Positions 50,378 through 57,820 of a stretch of 64,000 bases of DNA are shown piece after piece. The stretch lies in assembly GCF_037860835.1 (NCBI RefSeq), contig NZ_JBBEOG010000004.1:1-64000 (forward strand), in the 5' to 3' direction. The notes beneath the pieces were generated by a model. That model worked only from the letters and a program-made list of their open reading frames with translations, ran no database searches and had not been told where the DNA came from. How positions within the stretch are numbered: position 1 is the stretch's first letter; each line of letters opens with the position of its first letter. The DNA comes from Aquipuribacter nitratireducens (GTDB lineage Bacteria > Actinomycetota > Actinomycetes > Actinomycetales > JBBAYJ01). A program made the position numbers and the translations under genes.

Positions 50378-51385
50378 TCACGGCGACGCGTCGAGCACGA
50401 GGTCCGCGGCGACGGCCAGGTGGTCGCTCCCGACGACCCGGTGGGCCGTCGCGGGTCCGGTCGGGGCGACGCCCGGTCCGGCGAGCACGTGGTCGAGCCG
50501 CAGCACCGACGGGAACGGCTGGTCGGCGGGCCACGTCGGCGCCCAGGCGCGGCCGTCGGCCACCTCGGCGAGGTCCCCGGCCCGCAGCAGGGCCCGCATC
50601 GCGGAGTGGTCGCGGGTCGCGTTGAGGTCACCGGCCACGACGACGCGGCCCGGCAGGTCGGCGACGGCTCCCCGGAGGAGGGCGTGGTCCCGCCGCCACC
50701 GCTCGACCGTGCCCGGCAGCGGCGGCCACGTGTGGACGTTGACGACGGTGACGCCCTCGGCTGCACCTGGCACCGCGACCTCCGTGACGAGGGTCGTGAA
50801 CGTCGTCGACGGCGCACCGAGGGCGGTGAGCGGCCACCGGCTGAAGGTCGCGGCGCCCGCCGCGCCGGGGACCCGCACCGCGACCTCGTGCGGCAGCAGC
50901 TCGGCGAGGCCCGCCCGGCCGAGGTCGCCCGCCAGGGGAGCCGTCAGCTCCTGCACGGCGAGCACGTCCACGTCGAGGTCGCGGACGAGCGCGACGACCT
51001 CGTCGGCGTGCGCGTTGCCGAAGCGGGCGTTGACGCTCAGCAGCCGCAGCACCACCGCGTCGCCGCGGTCGCTCTCCGGCCCGAGCCGGTCCGCCACGAG
51101 GGGGGCGAGCGCCCACCCGGCGTGGAGCGCGACGGCGACGAGGAGGACGACCACCAGCCGGCGACCGACAGGGGCCACGACCGCCGCCGCGAGCGCGACG
51201 AGGAGGACGGCCCCGGCGAGCGGGGCGAGCCCGACGAGCTGGACCGACGGCGTGACGGTGTCGAGCCCGACGGACCCCAGCAGCCGCGCCAGGGTGACGG
51301 GGGCCGCGACGACGAGCAGCGCGACGGCGACGCCGCGGGCGAGGCGGCTGCGGGTCACGCCTCGCCCGTCGCCCGCACCTGTCAC
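50378..51385 (-). CDS. Endonuclease/exonuclease/phosphatase family membrane protein
   Basis: About 335 residues. Three membrane helices (about 15-100) anchor an extracytoplasmic or cytoplasmic EEP domain with LRLLSVNARFGNAHADEVV, the catalytic Glu in DVLAVQELTAP, NVHTWPP, VVAGDLNATRDHSAMR (D-x-N) and the terminal GSDHLAVAADL (D-H). Such proteins cleave phosphodiesters; sphingomyelinase, nuclease and DNase roles are all possible. The start is uncertain (GTGs at 51391, 51385, 51359). Confidence 0.85.
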   Translation of the reverse strand: MTGAGDGRGVTRSRLARGVAVALLVVAAPVTLARLLGSVGLDTVTPSVQLVGLAPLAGAVLLVALAAAVVAPVGRRLVVVLLVAVALHAGWALAPLVADRLGPESDRGDAVVLRLLSVNARFGNAHADEVVALVRDLDVDVLAVQELTAPLAGDLGRAGLAELLPHEVAVRVPGAAGAATFSRWPLTALGAPSTTFTTLVTEVAVPGAAEGVTVVNVHTWPPLPGTVERWRRDHALLRGAVADLPGRVVVAGDLNATRDHSAMRALLRAGDLAEVADGRAWAPTWPADQPFPSVLRLDHVLAGPGVAPTGPATAHRVVGSDHLAVAADLVLDASP

Positions 51386-51425
51386 GACCACGAGCGTGCC
51401 GTGCGGCACGCGGGAAGGGGCAGTC

Positions 51426-51713
51426 GTGGCGGACCTCGACGTCGACACCGACGTGCTGCGGGACACGGGGGCGGCGCTGCGGGTCGTCGCCACCGAGCTC
51501 GACGCCGCGACCGTGCACTCCCACGTCGTGGCCGAGGCAGTGGGCCACGAGGGGCTCGCCGAGGCGCTCCTCGACCTCACCCGCTCGTGGCGTCGCCGCC
51601 GCGAGGAGGTGCTCGACGGGATCGCCGCCCTCGCCGAGGCCGCCGCCGTGGCCGGTGAGACCTTCGAGGGGCTCGACAGCGAGCTGGCGGCGGCGCTGCG
51701 GGGTCGCTCGTGA
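51426..51713 (+). CDS. Small helical protein, ESX/WXG100-like
   Basis: 95 residues made of two long helices: VADLDVDTDVLRDTGAALRVVATELD and SWRRRREEVLDGIAALAEAAAVAGETFEGLDSELAAAL (quoted in parts: EEVLDGIAALAEAA, GETFEGLDSELAAAL). The size and helix-turn-helix hairpin resemble WXG100 substrates of type VII secretion, although the W-x-G turn is not clear (a W stands in TRSWRRRRE). The GTG has a gggaagggg Shine-Dalgarno. It is coupled to the next gene (GTGA). No ESX machinery lies in the window. Confidence 0.68.
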   Translation: MADLDVDTDVLRDTGAALRVVATELDAATVHSHVVAEAVGHEGLAEALLDLTRSWRRRREEVLDGIAALAEAAAVAGETFEGLDSELAAALRGRS

Positions 51714-52297
51714 GCGGCGAGCACGTCCCGCGGGTGACGCTCGCCCTGCCGCGGGGGTGGCGTCGGGTCCCGCTTCGGCCGGACGGAGTGAGACGCCGTG
51801 CGGTCGACGCTCTCGTCGCCCGGCCCCGGCGCGGACCGTCGCTGCCGGGACCGGCTCGCGAGCAGGTCCGGTCCGAGCTGCGGCGCGCGGCCGACACCGC
51901 CGCCCGCGGCGGCGCCCAGGAGCTCGCCGTCGCCGCCCCGCGCCCGGACCGGGTGTGTCCGCTGCCCGGGTCGCTCGTCGTGACCGTCGAGCCCGCGGGG
52001 GTCCCCGGCACCGGGCCGCCGCCCGACGGCGTCGAGCACGCGGTCGTCGCGGCCGGGCGCGTCGCACGGCGCGTGGCGGAACGTCCCGCCACCGCGCCCG
52101 ACGTCGCTCTCCCGCTGCTCGCGGTCGACTACTGGGTCAGCCTGTCCGGCCCCGACGACGACCCCGGCCACGTCGCCGTCCTCGCGTTCGCGACGCCGCT
52201 GGTGGCGCTGCGCGCGAGCGTCCTCCCGGTCTTCGACGCCGTCGTCGCGTCCGCGCGCGCCTCACCTGGCGGGCGGGCCGGCGGATGGGCAGGGTGA
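51710..52297 (+). CDS. Hypothetical protein coupled to the ESX-like gene
   Basis: 195 residues, soluble. Arg/Pro-rich at the start (about 1-60), then a mixed region with LPGSLVVTVEPAGVPGTG and a hydrophobic core LPLLAVDYWVSLSGPDDDPGHVAVLAFATP. I do not recognise it. It overlaps the preceding small gene and lies 4 bp before an App1-family gene. The organisation small-helical protein plus unknown partner is common near actinobacterial type VII substrates. Function cannot be assigned. Confidence 0.62.
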   Translation: MSGEHVPRVTLALPRGWRRVPLRPDGVRRRAVDALVARPRRGPSLPGPAREQVRSELRRAADTAARGGAQELAVAAPRPDRVCPLPGSLVVTVEPAGVPGTGPPPDGVEHAVVAAGRVARRVAERPATAPDVALPLLAVDYWVSLSGPDDDPGHVAVLAFATPLVALRASVLPVFDAVVASARASPGGRAGGWAG

Positions 52298-52301
52298 GCC
52301 C

Positions 52302-53387
52302 GTGCCGCGAGCCGTCCCCGACCCGACCCCCGTGCTGCGCGGACTGGGGCGGCGTGCGCAGCGGGCGGCGTTCCTCGGCGAGCAGCGGGCGACCGCCCTG
52401 CTGTCGCGCGTCGCCCGCCGCGCGGGCTGGACCCCCGCGGTCCACACGTACCCGGGGTACGCGGCCGCCGGCCGCGTCCGGGTCCTCGCGCGCGTCCTGC
52501 TCGCGGCGCCAGGCGTGGTCCCGAACGAGGTCGTCGGGGTGCCGGGCTGGCGGCGGCTGCTCACCCTCGAGCAGCCGGGAGCCGAGGTCGACGTCACCGT
52601 CGAGGGCAGCAGCGACCGCACGCACCACCGCCTGCGCAGCGGGACCGGCGGGCTCCTCGACGCAACCGTCACCCACGACGTCCCACCGGGCCGGGCCCGC
52701 GCGCACCTGCGGGTCGGTGCCAGGGACGCGGCCGTGGAGGTGGTCCACGCCTTCGCCGACGGCGGCCTGGGCGTCGTCTGCGACATCGACGACACCGCCT
52801 GGGTCACCGGCATCCGGCACCCGCTCAAGGCCGCGTGGCGCACGTTCGCCCGAGGCTCCACCGGCCGCGAGGCCGTGCCGGGGATGGCCGCCCTGCTGCG
52901 CGCCGCGGTGGAGGGCCAGGACCACCCGGCCGTCGTGTACCTCAGCAACGGGCCGTGGAACCTCGCCGGTCCGGTGTCGCGGTTCCTCGCCCGTCACGAC
53001 TTCCCCCCGGGGCCGCTCCTCATGACCGAGTGGGGGTTCCGGCCGGACGCGTGGTTCCGCAGCGGACAGGCGCACAAGGCCGGGTCGCTGCGCCGGCTGC
53101 TCGAGGAGATGCCGCGTACCCGCTGGCTGCTCGTCGGGGACGACGGTGAGCACGACCCGCACCTGTACCGGGCGCTGGCCGAGGAGCGGCCGGACCGGGT
53201 CGTCGCGGTCGCCGTCCGGCAGGTCGTCCCGGCGAGCCACCCCGGGGGCTCCGAGACCGAGGAGGTCGCGGGCGTGCCCGTGGTGGCCGCGCCCGACGGG
53301 ACGAGCCTGCTGCGGCTCCTCGAGGCGGCGCTGGGCGCCCGGCCCTGGGGTCGCGGCCCCGGGGGCAGCGGCGTCAGCGACGGCTGA
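52302..53387 (+). CDS. App1/DUF2183 family phosphatidate phosphatase-like protein
   Basis: 361 residues. An Arg-rich N-terminal domain with VHTYPGYAAAGRVRVLARVLL precedes the HAD-like DUF2183 core: VVCDIDDTAWVTG (D-x-D-x-T), PAVVYLSNGPWNL, FPPGPLLMTEWGF and WLLVGDDGEHDPHLY. Yeast App1 of this family dephosphorylates phosphatidate. The GTG start lies 4 bp after the upstream gene. The last 14 bases overlap the convergent GGDEF gene. Confidence 0.9.
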   Translation: MPRAVPDPTPVLRGLGRRAQRAAFLGEQRATALLSRVARRAGWTPAVHTYPGYAAAGRVRVLARVLLAAPGVVPNEVVGVPGWRRLLTLEQPGAEVDVTVEGSSDRTHHRLRSGTGGLLDATVTHDVPPGRARAHLRVGARDAAVEVVHAFADGGLGVVCDIDDTAWVTGIRHPLKAAWRTFARGSTGREAVPGMAALLRAAVEGQDHPAVVYLSNGPWNLAGPVSRFLARHDFPPGPLLMTEWGFRPDAWFRSGQAHKAGSLRRLLEEMPRTRWLLVGDDGEHDPHLYRALAEERPDRVVAVAVRQVVPASHPGGSETEEVAGVPVVAAPDGTSLLRLLEAALGARPWGRGPGGSGVSDG

Positions 53388-54885
53388 GGTCCCGCCCGCC
53401 CTTGCTCGCGTACATGCGACCGTCGGCGCCGTCGAGCAGCGCCTCGGTCAGCTCCTCCTGCGACCGGGCCCGGGCGGTGGGTGCGAGCTCCGCGACAGCG
53501 GCGACGCCCACGCTGAGGCCGAGTCCGAGCCCCTCGCCGACCGCCGCCAGGGGGACCTGCGCGGCGGCCACGATCGTGGACGCGATCACCTCGAGGCGCT
53601 CCGCCGTCGTGTCCGGGAGGAACACGACGAGCTCGTCGCCCCCGATCCGCCCGACCACGCCCTCGGCGCCGACGACCTCCTCGAGGCAGCGCGCCAGCGC
53701 GACGAGGAGCGCGTCGCCCGCCGCGTGACCGAACGTGTCGTTCACCGCCTTGAACCGGTCGACGTCGCAGAACAGCATCGCGGAGCCGGCCCCCGCGCCC
53801 TCCGCCGCCGCCGCCATGAACGCGCCCCGGTTGAGCAGTCCGGTGAGGGTGTCGTGCTCCGCGAGCCAGCGCACGTCCTCCAGGGCCCGCAGGCGCGACA
53901 TGGTCTGCTCGCAGAGCGCGGCCAGGGTCGCCACCACGGTGCGGTCCTCGTCGGTGAACAGGTGGCGGTTGGCCCGGGGACCGACGACGAGCCAGCGGAC
54001 GTCGTCGCCCACCGCCACGAAGCTCCCCTCCTGCTCCTCGGTCGGCGGCTCCTGCTGCACCGCTGCGGGCGCCGCGGTCGCCGCTTCGGCCGCCGCCGTC
54101 ACGGTGGCGACGACGTCGTCGACCGTCGTCGCGGTCTGGCAGCCCGCGGCTGCGGTGTACATCGCCTGGGAGCGGGCGTGCTCGGCGAGGGCGAGGGTGC
54201 TCGTCCGCGTCGTGAGGACGAGGGCGACGGCGACGGGCACGAGCAGCAGCAGGCCCCACGCGGTCCACGTGAGGACGAGCGCCGCGAGCACGGCGGTCGC
54301 GTTGACCGCGAGGACCGTCACCATCGCGACGCCGCCGGCGGGGTCGCGCAGCGTGTCGAGCAGGCGCCCGCCCTCGAGCCGGACGACCCAGAGGGACGTG
54401 AGGACGAGGTCGGTCGCGACGTACGCCGCGCTCGCGGCGACCACCGCCGCGAGGTCCCAGGGCCCGACGCCCGCGGGGGACGGGTCGCCGGTGAGCAGCG
54501 ACGCGACGCCCGCGCGCGAGGCGAGGGCCGCGACGACGAACAGGGCGGCGGCGACCGCGGACAGGAAGACGTTGTAGAGCCGGACGGCGGTGCGTCGCTC
54601 GCGCGTGAGCAGCTCGGCGGCGGCGTACCCGCCGATCCACGGCAGCCACGCGAGGAAGCCGACGAGGACGGCCGAGGTCTCTGTCCCCGCCTGGGCGACG
54701 GCCGTGAGGCCGGCCCACAGCACGAGCGCGAGGACCGCGCTGTCGAGGGAGAACACCATGGCGCCGCCGAAGCCGACGAGGCGCAGGGGCCTTCGGCTGA
54801 GGGCGGCGGTGACAGGTGCTGCGAGCAGGAAGAAGACGAGGAGCGGAACCCCGTCCACCACCGGCTGCCCGAGCAGCTCGGTCAT
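53374..54885 (-). CDS. Membrane-bound GGDEF-domain protein
   Basis: 503 residues. Eight or so membrane helices (about 10-235), a GAF-like region (about 245-340, TVDDVVATVTAAAEAATAAPA onwards) and a C-terminal GGDEF domain (about 350-503) starting HDTLTGLLNRGAFM. The active-site loop reads RIGGDELVVFLP, GGDEL in place of GGDEF: the catalytic E is kept but the last position differs. Nucleotide and Mg2+ contacts DVDRFKAVNDTFGH are intact. No EAL domain is visible. It may still make c-di-GMP. A ggaggagg Shine-Dalgarno supports the ATG. Confidence 0.9.
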   Translation of the reverse strand: MTELLGQPVVDGVPLLVFFLLAAPVTAALSRRPLRLVGFGGAMVFSLDSAVLALVLWAGLTAVAQAGTETSAVLVGFLAWLPWIGGYAAAELLTRERRTAVRLYNVFLSAVAAALFVVAALASRAGVASLLTGDPSPAGVGPWDLAAVVAASAAYVATDLVLTSLWVVRLEGGRLLDTLRDPAGGVAMVTVLAVNATAVLAALVLTWTAWGLLLLVPVAVALVLTTRTSTLALAEHARSQAMYTAAAGCQTATTVDDVVATVTAAAEAATAAPAAVQQEPPTEEQEGSFVAVGDDVRWLVVGPRANRHLFTDEDRTVVATLAALCEQTMSRLRALEDVRWLAEHDTLTGLLNRGAFMAAAAEGAGAGSAMLFCDVDRFKAVNDTFGHAAGDALLVALARCLEEVVGAEGVVGRIGGDELVVFLPDTTAERLEVIASTIVAAAQVPLAAVGEGLGLGLSVGVAAVAELAPTARARSQEELTEALLDGADGRMYASKGGRDLSRR

Positions 54886-54939
54886 CGCACCTCCTCCCAC
54901 CGGAAACCCCCGCACCTCGTCATCGGCCGGGGGGCCGCC

Positions 54940-56082
54940 TCACCTGAGCCGTTCGTGCGGTGCGCTCCGACGGCCCCCGAGCCCGCCCGGCAGCGCCGAG
55001 CGCAGCTCGCGGAGGAACAGGTCGCGCACCTCGCCGCTCGCGAGGGCCACGCCGTCGACGAGCCCGTCGCGGCCGTAGCGGCGGCACACCTGGATCCAGG
55101 CGGCGCCCATCGCCATCGTCACGCCCGAGGCGACGCTCGCGCCCACGACACCGCCGGTGAGGGTGCCGGCGCCGGGGACGAGCTTGAGCAGCCCCGTGGT
55201 GAGCGAGCGGCCCGCGCCGGTCGTCGCCGCGACGGAGGCGAGGGCGAGCATCGTCGCCCGGTCCATCGGCACGTTGTGCAGCAGCGCGATGCGGCTCATC
55301 ATCCGCAGCTGGATCGGCACGAGGACGGCGGCGTCAGCGAACGGGATCGGGGTGGCCGCCACCGCGGCGGCCTGGGCGGCCGCGGCGGCGACGGCTTTTC
55401 CCGCCTCCTTCGCCTTCGCGTCGGCGTCGACGCGCTGGGCGGCGACCAGCGCCGCGCGCACCCCCTCGGGCGCGACGCGGCGTGTGACCTCCAGCAGCTC
55501 GGGCAGCCCGTGCGCGGGGAAGCCGCTGAACGGGTCGGCCTGCGCCATGACGGGGTGGGCGCGCCCGTCGACCACCGGCAGGCCCATGGCCTCGACGGCG
55601 GCGGCGAAGGCGACGACGTCCGGGTGGGTGCGGCCCTGGTGCAGGCCCACCCGGGTCATGACGAGGACCGTCGGCACCCCGAGCTCGCGGAGCGCCTCGA
55701 GCACCGCGCGCTCGCTGTCCTGCACCCGCAGGTCCGCCGCCTGCAGGCAGAACCACGCGACGTGCACCTGCTCGTGCGGGGGACGCGTGCGGGAGTGGGC
55801 GACGAGGTCGCGGAGCTCGCCGACGAGCTGCTCGGCGTCGGTGCCGAGCTCGAGGCCCTTGGTGTCGACGACCGCGACGCCGTGCCCCTCCCGCGCGTAC
55901 AGGTGGCTCGCCTGCGTGACGGGCCGGCCGATGCCGGTCTCGGCGAGCGACTCCCCGAAGACCGCGTTGACGAGGGTGCTCTTGCCGACGCCCGTGCGCC
56001 CGAGCACGAGGATCGTGATGCGGCCGAGCGCCTCCGTCTCCCCGGCGAAGGCCGTGCGGAAGCCGTCGTCGCCGGGGGTCAT
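54940..56082 (-). CDS. Dynamin-like/YcjX-type GTPase with DUF697-like C-terminal helices
   Basis: 380 residues. The G domain has G1 LGRTGVGKSTLVN, a candidate G2 Thr, G3 VVDTKGLELG and G4 reading MTRVGLHQG where N/T-K-x-D would be expected. The C-terminal half (about 215-360) is helical and hydrophobic, with alternating AAAAAQAAAVAATPIPFADAAVL and SVAATTGAGRSLTTGLLKLVPG, as in the DUF697 region of YcjF-type membrane GTPases. The substrate and partner are unknown. The atypical G4 may change base specificity. Confidence 0.86.
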   Translation of the reverse strand: MTPGDDGFRTAFAGETEALGRITILVLGRTGVGKSTLVNAVFGESLAETGIGRPVTQASHLYAREGHGVAVVDTKGLELGTDAEQLVGELRDLVAHSRTRPPHEQVHVAWFCLQAADLRVQDSERAVLEALRELGVPTVLVMTRVGLHQGRTHPDVVAFAAAVEAMGLPVVDGRAHPVMAQADPFSGFPAHGLPELLEVTRRVAPEGVRAALVAAQRVDADAKAKEAGKAVAAAAAQAAAVAATPIPFADAAVLVPIQLRMMSRIALLHNVPMDRATMLALASVAATTGAGRSLTTGLLKLVPGAGTLTGGVVGASVASGVTMAMGAAWIQVCRRYGRDGLVDGVALASGEVRDLFLRELRSALPGGLGGRRSAPHERLR

Positions 56083-56122
56083 GCGCGCCAGCGTGCCACG
56101 CCCGGTGCGCGGCGCACGTCCG

Positions 56123-56926
56123 TCAGCCGGCGCTGCCGGGCTCGGACATCCTCCGGTGCGCCTTCTGCTTGGCCTTCTCGGGCAGGAAGCGCGTGGCGAA
56201 CGTCTGCAGCCCGACCTTCGGGGTCCCGGCGACGACCTTCTCGCCGTCGAGGAGGCCCTCGACCGCGCGGCGGGCGACCTCCTCCGGGTCGTCCTTGCTG
56301 TCGCTCTCGCCCACGGCGGTGCCCTCGAGCCCCGCCCGCTCGAAGAACTCGGTGTCCGTCGGCCCCGGCACGAGCAGCGTCACGGTGACGTCGGTGTCGG
56401 CGAGCTCCTCCTGGAGCGCCTCGCCGAAGGAGTGCGTGAACGCCTTCGACGCGTTGTAGACCGCCTGGAAGGGCCCCGGGACCGTCGCGGCGACCGACGA
56501 CAGCAGCATGACGCGGCCGGTGCCGCGTCCGGCCATGTCACGGACGACGTGCTTGGCGAGGCGGACGGTCGAGGAGACGTTGAGGTCGATGACGGCCTGC
56601 TCGTCGGCGAGGTCGGTGTCGACGAAGGCCCCGCCCACGCCGACGCCGGCGTCGAGGACCGCGACGCCCAGCGGCCGGCCGAGGCGCTGCACCTCCGACC
56701 ACAGCCGGTCCACCTCGCTGGGGCGGCGCAGGTCCGCGGTCACGCTGTGCACGGCGGTGCCGGCCGAGCTGATGCCCTCGGCGACGAGCTCGAGGCCGGC
56801 GGCGTCCTCCGCCGTGACGACGAGGTCGAGGTCGAGGGCGGCGAGCTGCTTCGCCACCTCCAGGCCGATGCCGCTGGAGGCGCCGGTGACGAGGGCGAGC
56901 GGGCGGGACAGTGCGGCGTCCGTCAT
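56123..56926 (-). CDS. Short-chain dehydrogenase/reductase
   Basis: 267 residues. TGASSGIGLEVAKQLA is the cofactor motif; VAVLDAGVGVGGAF replaces the usual N-N-A-G (D-A-G); and PGPFQAVYNASKAFTHSF holds the Y-x-x-x-K pair. The C-terminal extension FLPEKAKQKAHRRMSEPG is common in dehydrogenases close to acyl-glycerone/retinol-type members. Substrate unknown. It diverges from the ArsR-type gene across an 88-bp promoter region. Confidence 0.9.
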   Translation of the reverse strand: MTDAALSRPLALVTGASSGIGLEVAKQLAALDLDLVVTAEDAAGLELVAEGISSAGTAVHSVTADLRRPSEVDRLWSEVQRLGRPLGVAVLDAGVGVGGAFVDTDLADEQAVIDLNVSSTVRLAKHVVRDMAGRGTGRVMLLSSVAATVPGPFQAVYNASKAFTHSFGEALQEELADTDVTVTLLVPGPTDTEFFERAGLEGTAVGESDSKDDPEEVARRAVEGLLDGEKVVAGTPKVGLQTFATRFLPEKAKQKAHRRMSEPGSAG

Positions 56927-56999
56927 GACCGTCGCCGTACCCGGGGGCTGCGCCGTCGATGCACGCACCGGCGCGGGTGTTGCGCGTCTCATGCGTTTA

Positions 57000-57014
57000 G
57001 TGTTCACTGAACAC
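57000..57014. promoter_or_regulatory. ArsR-type operator abutting the arsR-like start codon
   Basis: GTGTTCA-C-TGAACAC is a perfect 7-1-7 palindrome ending at the base before the ATG at 57015. It overlaps a TAGTGT -10 (56998-57003), so binding would block transcription initiation. Confidence 0.75.
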
Positions 57015-57362
57015 ATGACAACGCAGCTCGTCTTCCGGGCGGTGGGCGACCCGACCCGCCGCCGGGTGCTCGAGCTCCTCCAGGACGGCCCCGCCGGCTT
57101 CCAGGACCTGCACCGCCACTTCCCCATGACCAAGGGCGGGCTGTCCCAGCACCTCGCCGTGCTGCGGCAGGCCGAGCTCGTCGCGGTCGACGACACCGAC
57201 CGCGCGAGGCGCTACCGGCTCACCCCCGGCCCCCTCAAGGAGGTCGCGGACTGGGTGCTGACGTACGCGCGCTTCTGGGACGAGCGGCTCGACGCCCTCG
57301 ACGCGCTCCTCGCCCGCCCCGACCTCATCCCACCGCACGACCCCGAGACGGAGGACCGATGA
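57015..57362 (+). CDS. ArsR family winged-helix regulator
   Basis: 115 residues. FRAVGDPTRRRVLELLQDGPAGFQDLHRHF, KGGLSQHLAVLRQAELV and the wing RRYRLTPGPLKEV are ArsR-SmtB-type elements; no metal-binding Cys cluster is visible, so it is probably of the type paired with SRPBCC proteins. The gene is coupled to the SRPBCC gene (ATGA overlap) and overlaps a perfect palindromic operator. It probably represses its own operon. Confidence 0.92.
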   Translation: MTTQLVFRAVGDPTRRRVLELLQDGPAGFQDLHRHFPMTKGGLSQHLAVLRQAELVAVDDTDRARRYRLTPGPLKEVADWVLTYARFWDERLDALDALLARPDLIPPHDPETEDR

Positions 57363-57820
57363 CCACCACGGCACCCGAGGCACGCGCCGGGCTCACGACG
57401 ATCCGGCGACGACGCCGCTACCCGCACCCGCCGGAGGCGGTGTGGGCCGCGCTCACCCGAGCGGACCTCGTCAGCCGCTGGTTCATGCGGACCGACGACC
57501 TGCGCCCCGTCGTCGGCACCCGGTTCCGCCTCGTCGAGGAGCACCCCCGCGGGTGGTCGGGTCGCGTGCGCGGCACGGTGCTCGAGGCCGACGAGCCGCG
57601 ACGGTTCGTCTACCGGTGGCAGGCCGACGACGACCCGGACGTCACGACGGTCACGTGGACCCTGCGCCCGGACGGATCGGGCGGGACCGTCCTCGAGCTC
57701 GTCCACGCCGGATTCCGCCGCCACCCCCGGAGCGTCCTCACGCGTGCCTTCCTCGACCTCGGCTGGCGCTCGCTCCTGCGCGGTCCCCTCGCGGAGGCGG
57801 TGCGCGCCGCTCAGCCCTGA
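57359..57820 (+). CDS. SRPBCC (AHSA1-like) domain protein
   Basis: 153 residues. RRRYPHPPEAVWAALTRADLVSRWFM is the START/Bet v1-like opening, with GTRFRLVEEHP, VLEADEPRRFVYRW and TWTLRPDGSGGTVLELVHAGF as further strands. AHSA1-like proteins bind small hydrophobic molecules or chaperones; the bound ligand may be what the coupled ArsR-type regulator senses. The stop overlaps the convergent hrpA gene by 10 bp. Confidence 0.9.
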   Translation: MTTTAPEARAGLTTIRRRRRYPHPPEAVWAALTRADLVSRWFMRTDDLRPVVGTRFRLVEEHPRGWSGRVRGTVLEADEPRRFVYRWQADDDPDVTTVTWTLRPDGSGGTVLELVHAGFRRHPRSVLTRAFLDLGWRSLLRGPLAEAVRAAQP

